DNA of 64,000 bases from QHXM01 sp963697975 (GTDB taxonomy: Bacteria > Acidobacteriota > Blastocatellia > Pyrinomonadales > Pyrinomonadaceae), in contig OY969111.1 in NCBI GenBank assembly GCA_963697975.1, positions 806,001 through 870,000 of the forward strand, written 5' to 3'. This document shows, one piece after another, positions 17,637 through 26,157 of the stretch. Each line of letters opens with the position of its first letter. The first letter of the stretch is position 1. The translations under genes and the position numbers were made by a program. The notes under the pieces were generated by a model. It saw nothing but the letters and a program-made list of their open reading frames with translations, was not told where the DNA came from and did no database searches.

Positions 17637-18248
17637 TTAGTAATTACGATTGCGCTTGCGGATACCATAGGTATAAACCGCCGCGCCGCCGCCGCCTGTC
17701 AGAGCGCCAATCGCCGCGCCCTTCTTGCCACCAATCAACGAGCCAATCAACGCGCCGCCGCCCGCGCCCATCGCCACCGTCAATTTATCGCGGTGCTTTT
17801 GCCAGAAGGAACGCTTGCGCGGTTGTGTGTTGTAGTCGTAATAAACCTGCCGCGAGTTACTGGCGCGGCTGTAGCTGCGTCTGACCGGCGCATTCCGGTA
17901 AACCACGCGATTGGCCGGAACGACAGTGCGCTCCGTCACGACGCTCTCGGCTGCAGCACGAGTACGAGCGGCGAGGAAGCCATCGAGGAATCCGACGCGA
18001 TAGCTCGCAGGGTCTTCCACATTCGCGCCTTTTGAGGCGAGCAAGTCGCCTTGCTCTGCCGTTCTGGAATTGTCTGCATCCGAAATCAGCCGCGTGGCCT
18101 GGCTGTCAAATGGATTGACAGAAGAAGATGTGTTGGTATAACCGGCGGTCGCAGGCTCCGCGCTTCTGCGTGAGACGATAGCTCCGACCGATCCGCCCAA
18201 TAAAGCGGCTACGAGAGCAACAGGAATAATCTTATCTTTCAGGTTCAT
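17637..18248 (-). CDS. Glycine-zipper outer-envelope protein
   Basis: The 203-residue protein begins with a signal anchor (about 8-27), then a Ser/Arg-rich central part, and ends with a glycine zipper (MGAGGGALIGSLIGGKKGAAIGALTGGGGAAV split over residues about 160-190) and a basic tail (RKRNRNY). Glycine zippers of the YMGG/Rcc01693 type insert in membranes or pack as helical hairpins. GGAGGG lies 11 bases before the ATG. Function unknown; a stress or envelope role is usual for the family. Confidence 0.75.
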   Translation of the reverse strand: MNLKDKIIPVALVAALLGGSVGAIVSRRSAEPATAGYTNTSSSVNPFDSQATRLISDADNSRTAEQGDLLASKGANVEDPASYRVGFLDGFLAARTRAAAESVVTERTVVPANRVVYRNAPVRRSYSRASNSRQVYYDYNTQPRKRSFWQKHRDKLTVAMGAGGGALIGSLIGGKKGAAIGALTGGGGAAVYTYGIRKRNRNY

Positions 18249-18629
18249 GATAGGTAGGTCCCTCCAAACTTAATCTTTTGAGCTATAGCCCGCCCCATAA
18301 GGCAGCAAAAATCATTCCCTCTAAACGTCATCTTTGGGTTTTTTCATTAGAGGCGCGCGGAGACCCGCGTTTCCAGCAGGAATTCAAGAATTTACAATCA
18401 AATCACAATAAGGCTTTCTCCATCATTTCGCGCGTTGAAAGAAACTCTGCACGATATGGCTCAAAGATAACCCCATATCCTCACACTTGCTGGCGATGAG
18501 AGACCCGCAGGGAGACATTCCTCATCTCTCCAGCGTCTTGTTCCCGGTCGCTCCGGTGGACGCCGATTGTGACGGCAAGCTATAATCCGCCTTCATTCAC
18601 GCACAATCCTTTGGAGGTTCACCGTCAAC
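18249..18629. other. Intergenic region between divergent genes
   Basis: These 381 bases hold no supported gene. They must contain promoters for both neighbours, but no convincing -35/-10 pair stands out. The last 20 bases carry the GGAGG that serves the aminotransferase. Confidence 0.6.
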
Positions 18630-19799
18630 GTGTCCACATCGCCAACAGTGTTTCGTCTCGCCGCGCGTCTTGACGGGGTAGGCTTCTCCGACATCGTCAA
18701 CGTCCGCAACCGGATTATGGAGCTACGGGCTACGGGGCAGACCGTTTACCAGTTTGAAGGCGGCGAGCCTAACGTCTTCACGCCCGACTATGTCAAAGAA
18801 GCCATGACGCGCGCTCTGGCAGAGAATAAGACGCGCTACGCGCCTTCCTCAGGCATTCCAGAACTGCGCGCGGCCATCGCGGACAAGCTGCGCGAGCGAA
18901 ACCGCATCACGGCGCGCGAAGAGGATGTGATAATTTTGAACGGCGGGATGCAGGGGCTTTTCGGTGCGTTTCAATCGACCATCAATCCGGGTGATGAAGT
19001 CTTGGTCTTCTCTCCCTACTGGACGCCGATTAAAGATTTGATCTCGCATTGCGAGGGCACGACCGTCCTCGTCCCGACCGCTGAGGCGAGACGCGAAGGT
19101 TTTAGTGCGACGCTTGCGCGCTACAGTACACCGCAAACACGCGCCATCTATTACAACACGCCGACGAATCCCAGCGGCGTCGTTTTCACACGCGATGAAG
19201 CCGAAGAAGTAGCGCGGTTCGCGCGGGAACGCGATCTCGTCGTCGTCGCCGACGAAGCCTACGAAGACCTCGTTTATGATGGCGAGCACATCTCCATCGC
19301 TTCGCTTGACGGGATGATGGAAAGAACTATCACTTCCTACACGCTCTCGAAATCCTACGCTATGACGGGCTGGCGGCTGGGCTATGCGGTGGCGACCGAA
19401 CCTTGGATGACGGGTTTACGCAAGACCCTGCTCTATTCAACCAACGGAGTCTCGACGCCGACGCAGTGGGCCACGCTCGCAGCTTTTACCACGCCCTCAG
19501 ATTTTCTGGAAAAGAATCGCGCTGCTTATCTTGAGCGGCGCGATTTACTTTTAGCCGGACTGAACGAACTCGGACTGACTTGCGAGAGTCCCGCCGGAGC
19601 TTTCTACGCCTTCCCCGACGTGACACGCGTTCACACGGACAGCCGCAAGGCCGCAGATATTCTCCTTGACCGCGCGCAGGTCGCAACTGTTCCCGGCATC
19701 GTCTTCGGCGAGCATGGCGAAGGCCATCTACGCTTTTCCTTCTCGACCTCCCTGGAAACCATCGAAGCGGGACTCGATTCCCTGCGCCGGAATCTTTAA
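18630..19799 (+). CDS. PLP-dependent aminotransferase, class I/II
   Basis: The 389-residue fold-type I enzyme shows the cofactor features: YNTPTNPSG, the Asp/Tyr pair in VVADEAYEDL, the PLP lysine in TLSKSYAMTGWRLGY, and the carboxylate-binding Arg in LRFSFS. It belongs to the aspartate/aromatic aminotransferase group; the precise substrate is not decided by sequence. The start is GTG at 18630, with GGAGG 12 bases before. The stop is directly followed by heptamer array F. Confidence 0.93.
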   Translation: MSTSPTVFRLAARLDGVGFSDIVNVRNRIMELRATGQTVYQFEGGEPNVFTPDYVKEAMTRALAENKTRYAPSSGIPELRAAIADKLRERNRITAREEDVIILNGGMQGLFGAFQSTINPGDEVLVFSPYWTPIKDLISHCEGTTVLVPTAEARREGFSATLARYSTPQTRAIYYNTPTNPSGVVFTRDEAEEVARFARERDLVVVADEAYEDLVYDGEHISIASLDGMMERTITSYTLSKSYAMTGWRLGYAVATEPWMTGLRKTLLYSTNGVSTPTQWATLAAFTTPSDFLEKNRAAYLERRDLLLAGLNELGLTCESPAGAFYAFPDVTRVHTDSRKAADILLDRAQVATVPGIVFGEHGEGHLRFSFSTSLETIEAGLDSLRRNL

Positions 19800-19800
19800 A

Positions 19801-19970
19801 AGGGATGAGGGATGAGGGATGAGGGATGAAGAGGAAGAAAAAGATTCTCGCTCCATTCCTCCGTCGCGTAGCGAGTTCGATTTCATCGAGCGCATCCGGC
19901 AACGCGCCTTAAATCAACGCGAAGGGTCTGGGGGCTTTCCTTCATCCCTCATCCCTCATCCCTCATCCCT
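19801..19970. repeat. Heptamer inverted repeat F (GGGATGA type), spanning the start of thiL
   Basis: Two perfect 31-nt arms (19801-19831 and 19940-19970) of four GGGATGA units each lie 108 bases apart. The left arm provides the thiL start codon and SD-like AGGG; the right arm is translated as the FPSSLIPHPSSLV segment of ThiL. Confidence 0.96.
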
Positions 19971-20925
19971 TGTTCTCGGTATTGGAGACGATGCCGCCGT
20001 CACGTTGCAGCATTCGGGGCGCGAGACGGTCATTACCACCGACCTGCTCGTCGAAGACATAGATTTTCGTCTGGACACGACGACGCCCTGGCTGCTCGGC
20101 TACAAAGCTCTCGCCGTTTCGCTCTCTGACATCGCCGCGATGGGCGCACGACCGCGCTACGCTCTTCTCTCCATCGGCCTGCCGCAAGAAATCTGGAACT
20201 CCGACTTTGTTGACGAGCTATACGATGGCTTCTTCGCTCTGGCCGAAACCTACAACGTCGCGCTCATCGGCGGCGATGTCTCGCGCACGCCCGAACGAAT
20301 CGTCATCGATTCAATCGTCATTGGCGAAGTGGCGCGCTCACGCGCCGTTCGTCGCTCAGGCGCGCGTCCCGGCGATCACATCTTCGTCACGGGCGCGCTC
20401 GGCGGCGCGGCGGCGGGACTACGCTTGCTCGAACACGGAACGCGTTTGAGAAAGAAACGTTCGCGCTCACCTCATTCTCGCGCGGTCGAAGAACTACTGC
20501 TCCGCCAGCTTCGCCCGGAGCCGCGCATCCGTTGGGGTGCGATGCTTGGCGAAGAACGCCTTGCGATGGCGATGATAGACATCAGCGACGGCCTTTCATC
20601 AGACCTCGCTCATCTTTGCCGCTCAAGCCATGTCGGCGCGATGATTGACGCTTCGCGCATCCCCGTTGACCCACCTGTCATCAACCTCTGCGGTCGTCGC
20701 GCGCTCGACCCTCTCCTGCTCGCCCTGCACGGCGGCGAAGATTTCGAGCTACTCTTCACCGTCCGTCCACGTGACATCAATTGGCTGCCACGCGAGGTCG
20801 GAGGCGTGCCCATAACTTATATCGGCGACGTGACCAATGAGACGGGACGCATTCGGATTTCCGAAGGCTCACGCATCTGGACATTAGAGCCAGCGGGGTT
20901 TATGCACTTCGGGCGCAAACACTGA
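19819..20925 (+). CDS. thiL: Thiamine-monophosphate kinase with repeat-encoded insert
   Basis: ThiL phosphorylates thiamine monophosphate to thiamine diphosphate. The AIR-synthase-like fold is clear: SEFDFIERIRQ at 18-28, GIGDDAAV at 54-61, the DLLVEDIDFRLD motif, GGDVSRTP, and the C-terminal GGEDFELLF. Between the first helix and GIGDDAAV lies an extra stretch, residues 36-52, whose SSLIPHP period is the translated heptamer array. The only plausible ATG in this frame (19819) is itself part of the left heptamer arm, with AGGG seven bases before it. At 368 residues the protein is longer than typical ThiL (about 310-340). Confidence 0.93.
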   Translation: MRDEEEEKDSRSIPPSRSEFDFIERIRQRALNQREGSGGFPSSLIPHPSSLVLGIGDDAAVTLQHSGRETVITTDLLVEDIDFRLDTTTPWLLGYKALAVSLSDIAAMGARPRYALLSIGLPQEIWNSDFVDELYDGFFALAETYNVALIGGDVSRTPERIVIDSIVIGEVARSRAVRRSGARPGDHIFVTGALGGAAAGLRLLEHGTRLRKKRSRSPHSRAVEELLLRQLRPEPRIRWGAMLGEERLAMAMIDISDGLSSDLAHLCRSSHVGAMIDASRIPVDPPVINLCGRRALDPLLLALHGGEDFELLFTVRPRDINWLPREVGGVPITYIGDVTNETGRIRISEGSRIWTLEPAGFMHFGRKH

Positions 20926-20966
20926 AAGCAAATAAGTCAGTCATTACGAACTGAGACTGCGTATCT

Positions 20967-20995
20967 TTGCTGCGCTCTCTATTGAGCATTACAAT
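20967..20995 (+). promoter_or_regulatory. Sigma-70-like promoter giving a near-leaderless mRNA
   Basis: TTGCTG (20967-20972), 17 bases, then TACAAT (20990-20995). The -10 box ends five bases before the ATG at 21001, and there is no SD sequence, which suggests leaderless translation of the DUF4160 gene. Confidence 0.55.
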
Positions 20996-21000
20996 ACCTC

Positions 21001-21270
21001 ATGCCTGAACTTAGCCGCTTCTTTGGTATTATCATTCGCATGTATGCGGAATTGGGTACGCCGCATCACCAGCCACATTTCCATGCTTATTATCAGGATG
21101 ATGTGGCGATTTACAGTTTTGACCCGGTTGATTTGATGGCTGGCTCATTGCTGAGACGACAACAGCGATTGGTTGTAGCATGGGCTGAACTGCATCAAGC
21201 CGAACTGTTAGGTGATTGGAAGCGACGGCAAGCGGGACAAAGTCCTTTTCCTATCGAGCAGTTGAAATAA
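21001..21270 (+). CDS. DUF4160 domain protein
   Basis: The 89 residues match the DUF4160 family (ISRFFGIIIRMY-like start, H-H-x-P-H-F-H-A-Y-Y, then a helix with WAELHQAELL). The family is commonly encoded beside DUF2442, as here, and is sometimes listed among toxin-antitoxin-like pairs; a molecular function has not been shown to my knowledge. The His-rich PHHQPHFHAYY patch may bind metal. Confidence 0.88.
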   Translation: MPELSRFFGIIIRMYAELGTPHHQPHFHAYYQDDVAIYSFDPVDLMAGSLLRRQQRLVVAWAELHQAELLGDWKRRQAGQSPFPIEQLK

Positions 21271-21281
21271 AGGAGCTAGTA

Positions 21282-21578
21282 ATGACTCATCCAATCTATC
21301 GTGTTCGTTCGTTTGAAATCGTGTCGCCCTATACGCTCCAAGTCCGATTCGACGACGAGACGAAACAAACGATCTATTTTCGCCCTGTTCTGGCTGGACA
21401 GATGTATGGCCCTCTCCGCGACCTGTCGCTCTTTAATCAAGTTCGTCTCGACTCGGAAGTTCACACATTGGTCTGGCCTAATGGCGCGGACTTCGATCCG
21501 GCAACTTTGCATGACTGGCCTGAGTTGGAAGAAGCCTTGATAGCTCGCGCGCAGAAATGGGAACTCATCACAGCTTGA
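21282..21578 (+). CDS. DUF2442 domain protein
   Basis: The 98-residue protein fits DUF2442: YRVRSFEIVSPYTLQVRFDDE, a beta segment, and the C-terminal VWPNGADFDPATLHDWPE. AAAGGAG lies seven bases before ATG 21282. It starts 11 bases after the DUF4160 stop, so the pair is an operon. Confidence 0.88.
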   Translation: MTHPIYRVRSFEIVSPYTLQVRFDDETKQTIYFRPVLAGQMYGPLRDLSLFNQVRLDSEVHTLVWPNGADFDPATLHDWPELEEALIARAQKWELITA

Positions 21579-21615
21579 ACTTAAAAGTCAACGAAAGCGT
21601 ATCCTCGTCATTACA

Positions 21616-23016
21616 ATGCTGAAATTTACAAACACTCTCTCCGGCCAGCTTGAAGAATTTCGCCCGATCAATGAGGGCGAGGTGCGGATGTACTACTGCG
21701 GCCCGACCGTCTGGGACTACGCGACCATCGGCAATTTTCGCTCGAACATCTTCACAGATATCCTGAGCCGCTACCTGAGATTCAAAGGCTACCGCGTCAC
21801 GCACGTGATGAACATCACGGACGTGGAAGACCGCATCATCGGGCTTTCGCAGAAAAACAACGTGACGATTGACGAGTTCACGGCTAAATACATTGAAGCT
21901 CTCTGGGAAGATTTTGATGCGCTTGGCTGCGCGCGCCCGGACATCGTGCCGCGCGCCACGCGTCACATTCCCGAAATGGTCTCAATCATCCAGCAACTGG
22001 AAGAGCGCGGCCACGCTTATCGCTCAGACGGCTCCGTCTATTACCGCATCAGTTCATTTCCCGAATACGGCAAGCTCTCGAAGATTAACTTCGCGGGCAA
22101 CATCGCGGGCGCAAGCGAGCGCGTCGATACGGACAAGTATGAGAAGGAAGACGCGCGCGATTTCGCTCTCTGGAAAGCAGCGGAATCCCCGGACGAACCG
22201 GCGTGGGACACAACGCTCGGGCGCGGGCGTCCCGGCTGGCACATCGAATGCTCTGCGATGTCCATGAAGTATCTGGGCGAGACGTTCGACATACACGCGG
22301 GCGGCATTGATCTGGTCTTCCCGCATCATGAGAACGAGATCGCGCAGAGCGAAGGCGCGACCGGGAAACCGTTTGCGAAATACTGGATTCACTTCGAGCA
22401 CCTGAAAGTCGAAGGCGAGTCCATGTCGAAGTCAAAGGGTAACTATTTTACTTTTCGTGATGTCGCGGCTCGCGGCTTCTCGCCCGTCGCCGTTCGTTAC
22501 TTTCTTCTCAGCGTGCCTTATCGCAAGCAGCTCAACTTCACCTTCGAGGCGTTGCGGGGCGCGGAGAAGACGGTCATGGGATTGCGCGACTTTCGCTTGC
22601 GTCTCAAGGAAACTCGCGTCGAGCCGGGAGCAAACCCGACGCTACAGGAAGCCGCCGCGCGCGCCATCAAAGATTTCGAGGCCGGGTTTGACGATGATCT
22701 CAATACATCGGTCGCGCTCGCCGCACTTCATAATCTCGCGCGCGAGGTGAACACGGCGATTGACGAACATGCCTTGCGCGAAGACAACAAGAATGAGTTG
22801 CTCGCCCTGCTCGACCGCATGAACTCCGTGCTGAATATCTTCGAGGACGTTCAGCCCGTCATGCTCGATAGCGATGTTCAATCGTTGATTGACGAGCGAC
22901 AGGAAGCGCGCCGCCGCCGCGATTTCACCCGCGCCGACGAAATCCGCGACCAACTAGCCGAACGTGGCATCACGCTCGAAGATACGAAAGACGGCGTGCG
23001 CTGGAAAAGACGTTGA
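21616..23016 (+). CDS. cysS: Cysteinyl-tRNA synthetase
   Basis: CysRS charges tRNA-Cys. The 466-residue class I enzyme has all four zinc ligands (C28, C212, H237, E241) and the second signature SMSKSKGN (M270-SKSK). The first signature, normally HIGH or HIGN, reads T37-I-G-N here, which is a notable substitution of a catalytic histidine. The C-terminal anticodon-binding helical region is full length. The gene follows the DUF2442 gene by 37 bases. Confidence 0.96.
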   Translation: MLKFTNTLSGQLEEFRPINEGEVRMYYCGPTVWDYATIGNFRSNIFTDILSRYLRFKGYRVTHVMNITDVEDRIIGLSQKNNVTIDEFTAKYIEALWEDFDALGCARPDIVPRATRHIPEMVSIIQQLEERGHAYRSDGSVYYRISSFPEYGKLSKINFAGNIAGASERVDTDKYEKEDARDFALWKAAESPDEPAWDTTLGRGRPGWHIECSAMSMKYLGETFDIHAGGIDLVFPHHENEIAQSEGATGKPFAKYWIHFEHLKVEGESMSKSKGNYFTFRDVAARGFSPVAVRYFLLSVPYRKQLNFTFEALRGAEKTVMGLRDFRLRLKETRVEPGANPTLQEAAARAIKDFEAGFDDDLNTSVALAALHNLAREVNTAIDEHALREDNKNELLALLDRMNSVLNIFEDVQPVMLDSDVQSLIDERQEARRRRDFTRADEIRDQLAERGITLEDTKDGVRWKRR

Positions 23017-23023
23017 CAACAAC

Positions 23024-23095
23024 AGATATCGGATGTTAGATGTCAGAGGCTGGTGATAACCATGCTGACATCTAGCATCCGACATCCAGCATCTG
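23024..23095. repeat. Heptamer inverted repeat G (GATGTTA/GATGTCA type)
   Basis: The left arm (CAGATATCGGATGTTAGATG onward) and the right arm match with two mismatches once a whole 7-nt unit is removed from the right arm. The outer end reads CATCTGCTTAT. It follows the cysS stop. Confidence 0.85.
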
Positions 23096-23245
23096 CTTAT
23101 TATGTTTTACCTTCGTGATATACATTTCCGTCCGCTCGACAACCGCGCTGATCTCTTCGCGGACTAGCCCGCTTCATCCTCTTTCCGCTTTTCGTTAACC
23201 GTATCTAAACGAAGTTCCCTCGCTTTTTATCAAGGAGAAGAGTGT

Positions 23246-24598
23246 ATGACTACGCTTGCACCGCCAAAGAAACCCGAAATCAAAACCGCTCTGCCCGGCC
23301 CAAAGGGTCTGGAGATCATCACCGCCGATCACACGTTCATCACGCCTTCCTACCCGCGACCGTCGTTTAAGCTCGTCGCCGAACGCGCCGCAGGCGTCTG
23401 GGTCGAAGACGTTGACGGCAATATCTTTTTAGACTGCAACGCAGGCGTCGCCGTCTGTTCGACCGGCCACTGCCATCCGGAAGTCGTCCGCGCCATACAG
23501 GATCAGGCCGCGCAACTGATTCACATGTGCGGCACGGATTATTACTACAAGCACATGCCTGAGCTTGGGCGCAAACTTGACGAGATCGTGCCCATCGAAG
23601 GCCCGACGCGCACACACTTTGCCAACAGCGGCACGGAAGCGGTCGAGACTGCTTTGAAGCTTGCCATGCACGCGACAGGACGTGAGAAGTTCATAGCCTT
23701 CTTCAACAGCTTTCACGGTCGCACTTTGGGGTCGCTCTCTTTAACTTCATCAAAAGTAGCCCAGCGCAAAGGCTTTCGACGCCAGGCTCTGGATGTCACG
23801 CACGTCCCTTATCCGAACGTCTTCCGTCATCCGTTCACGGGCGAGAGAACGGACGAAGAAACGGTCAGCCGCGCGTGTCTCGACTGGATTGAAAAGCGTT
23901 TGTTCCTGACGACTGTGCCCCCGGAAGAGTGCGCCGGAATCGTCGTCGAGGTGGTGCAGGGCGAAGGCGGTTATGTCCCCGCGCCGCGAGCGTTTCTGGA
24001 AGGCTTGCGCCGCATCTGCAACGAGCATGGAATCATGCTGATTGTTGACGAAGTGCAATCGGGGATGGGACGCACAGGACGGATGTTTGCCAGCGACTAC
24101 TACGACCTCAAAGCCGACATCGTTTGTATCGCCAAAGGCATCGGCTCCGGGCTACCCATCGGCGCATGCGTCGCCCGTGCAGATTTAATGAACTGGAAAC
24201 CGGGCGCGCACGCTTCGACCTTCGGCGGCAATCCGGTCTGCATCGCTGCGGCGCTTAAAACCATTGAACTGCTTGAGCGTGAGCTTGTGGCCAACAGCGC
24301 AGAGGTCGGCGCGTACCTGCAAGAAGGCTTGCGAAAGTTGATGCAGAAGCACGATTGCATCGGCGACGTGCGCGGGCTTGGGCTGATGGTCGGTGTTGAG
24401 TTCGTCACTGACCGTTCAACATTGACGCCTGCGCCTGAGCTACGCGACCGCATCGAACATGCCTGCTTCGAGCGCGGCCTCATCATTCTCGGCGCAGGCT
24501 TCAACACCATCCGCTGGTCGCCGCCGCTCATCATCACGCGTGAGAACATTGACGTGGCGCTGGAGATTTTCGATGAAGCGATAAGCAGCGCGCAGTAG
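23246..24598 (+). CDS. Class III PLP-dependent aminotransferase (acetylornithine/GABA type)
   Basis: The 450-residue fold-type I enzyme carries NSGTEAVETALKLA, FHGRT, the DEVQSGMGRTG block, the PLP lysine in CIAKGIGSGLPIG, and STFGGNPV. Class III enzymes act on the omega amino group of GABA, ornithine or similar. The N-terminal extension (about 40 residues, PGPKGLEII) fits the group annotated as acetylornithine aminotransferase-like or 4-aminobutyrate aminotransferase; the exact substrate is undecided. AAGGAGAAG lies before the ATG. Confidence 0.92.
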   Translation: MTTLAPPKKPEIKTALPGPKGLEIITADHTFITPSYPRPSFKLVAERAAGVWVEDVDGNIFLDCNAGVAVCSTGHCHPEVVRAIQDQAAQLIHMCGTDYYYKHMPELGRKLDEIVPIEGPTRTHFANSGTEAVETALKLAMHATGREKFIAFFNSFHGRTLGSLSLTSSKVAQRKGFRRQALDVTHVPYPNVFRHPFTGERTDEETVSRACLDWIEKRLFLTTVPPEECAGIVVEVVQGEGGYVPAPRAFLEGLRRICNEHGIMLIVDEVQSGMGRTGRMFASDYYDLKADIVCIAKGIGSGLPIGACVARADLMNWKPGAHASTFGGNPVCIAAALKTIELLERELVANSAEVGAYLQEGLRKLMQKHDCIGDVRGLGLMVGVEFVTDRSTLTPAPELRDRIEHACFERGLIILGAGFNTIRWSPPLIITRENIDVALEIFDEAISSAQ

Positions 24599-24906
24599 AC
24601 AGTGGGCAGGTGTCAGGAGACAGAAGTCAGAAGTCGGAAGAAGCCACCAAGCAACAGCCCCAGAGGGGCGGAAGAATGTAGCCCCTGAGCGTTAGCCCGG
24701 GGTCACAGCAAACATAATTACCAAGCCCCGAAGGGGCGACAGAAGGCCAAGATGCGTTACAACGTACCTTAAATCTCTGCCGCCCCTTCGGGGCTTAAAC
24801 ATTTATTCACCGCCTGTTCCCCAAGCTTGCACCCAGGGCTACATTCTACCGCCCCTTCGGGGCTGCACCTGGGCTTACTTTCCTTCTGCCCACTGCACAC
24901 TGCTCT
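24599..24906. repeat. REP-like palindrome cluster nested in heptamer inverted repeat H
   Basis: The outer parts are 7-nt repeats: GTGGGCA, GGTGTCA, GGAGACA, GAAGTCA, GAAGTCG, GAAGAAG (24604-24645) and a complementary array at about 24882-24904. Between them lie at least four GGGGC-type palindromes, among them GCCCCGAAGGGGCGACAGAAG (in part, 24725-24745) and two CCGCCCCTTCGGGGCT copies (24781-24796, 24850-24865). It separates the convergent aminotransferase and ackA genes. Confidence 0.85.
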
Positions 24907-26154
24907 TCAGTATCTCTGCGGAGCGCCGCGCACGCACCTCACCGTGTCCCGCGCAATCAATAATTCTTCATCTGTCGGGATAACGTAGGCCGCGAGCCTT
25001 GAGCCGTCGCGGCTGATGATGCCCTCATTTCCGTTCGTGCGCGCACTGTTTCGCTCTTCGTCAAGCTCAAGTCCCATCCACTGAAGACCGTCGCAGACCA
25101 GAGAGCGCACCTCTGCGGAGTTTTCGCCGATGCCGCCGGTGAAGACAATTGCGTCCGCGCCGTTCATCGCCGCCAGATACGCGCCGATATATTTCCTCGC
25201 ACGGTAGCAGAAAATCTCTACGGCGAGGCGCGAGCGGCGGTCGTCATGCTCATGCGCTTCGGCCAGCAACTCGCGCATGTCGTTGGTCAGACCTGAAATG
25301 CCGATGAGGCCGGATTGCTTGTTCAGCAGGGTTTCGACCTCCTGCGCCGACAATCCCTCTTTGGCCGAAATGAAATCAATAATCGCCGGGTCAAGATCGC
25401 CTGAGCGCGTGCCCATCACCAAGCCTTCAAGCGGAGTCAGCCCCATTGAGGTATCAATTGAATTGCCAGCGCGAATTGCCGCCGCCGAGCATCCGTTGCC
25501 GAGATGAAGCGTGATGACGTTTGTCTCCTCGCGAGCGATATTCAGAAGCTGGCGGTAGCGGTAAGCGACGTAACGATGCGATGTGCCGTGAAAGCCGTAG
25601 CGACGAATGCGGTGACGGCGATAGAGTTGGTAGGGCAGCGCATAAAGATAAGCGCGGTCAGGCAAAGTCTGGTGAAACGCCGTATCGAAGACGGCGGCCT
25701 GCGGCAGCCCAACGCCGAAGACTTCGCGCGCCGCCGTGATGCCCTTGATGTTCGCCGGATTATGAAGCGGCGCAAGATCAATGCAATCCTCTATCCCGCG
25801 CAGGACTTCGTCCGTGATAAGCACGGACTGCGTAAAGCGTTCGCCGCCATGAACGACGCGGTGTCCGACCGCGTGAACATCGGCCACGCTTTTCACCGTA
25901 TCAATCCCCGCGTTTTCCGAGCAGGCCCAACGAATGATTAGCTCGACAGCCGCGCGCGTATCTCTGAGCGGCGCAGTTGACCTCTGCGCCTCACGCCCTT
26001 CGGCGTGCAGTGTAATAATCGCCTCGCCACCAATGCGCTCAATCACACCGCGCGCCAGCCGCCTGTCCGAGTTCCCCGCAATCTGCTCAAGGTCAGTTGC
26101 GATCAACTGAAACTTAACCGAAGAACTGCCGCAATTAAGGACGAGAATGTTCAT
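24907..26154 (-). CDS. ackA: Acetate kinase
   Basis: AckA interconverts acetate plus ATP and acetyl phosphate plus ADP. The ASKHA-fold signatures are present: NCGSSSVKFQL, GHRVVHGG, FDTAFHQTLP, RRYGFHGTSHRYV, HLGNGCSAAAI, and the C-terminal FTGGIGENSAEVR. The length is 415 residues from ATG at 26154; a longer open frame upstream runs only through repeat I. No pta gene is adjacent. There is no SD sequence before the ATG. Confidence 0.96.
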   Translation of the reverse strand: MNILVLNCGSSSVKFQLIATDLEQIAGNSDRRLARGVIERIGGEAIITLHAEGREAQRSTAPLRDTRAAVELIIRWACSENAGIDTVKSVADVHAVGHRVVHGGERFTQSVLITDEVLRGIEDCIDLAPLHNPANIKGITAAREVFGVGLPQAAVFDTAFHQTLPDRAYLYALPYQLYRRHRIRRYGFHGTSHRYVAYRYRQLLNIAREETNVITLHLGNGCSAAAIRAGNSIDTSMGLTPLEGLVMGTRSGDLDPAIIDFISAKEGLSAQEVETLLNKQSGLIGISGLTNDMRELLAEAHEHDDRRSRLAVEIFCYRARKYIGAYLAAMNGADAIVFTGGIGENSAEVRSLVCDGLQWMGLELDEERNSARTNGNEGIISRDGSRLAAYVIPTDEELLIARDTVRCVRGAPQRY

Positions 26155-26157
26155 AAG

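Noticed and set aside
23101..23166. A 21-codon frame before the class III aminotransferase
   Set aside because: No ribosome site, and it begins at the end of a heptamer hairpin; too short to support without homologues.
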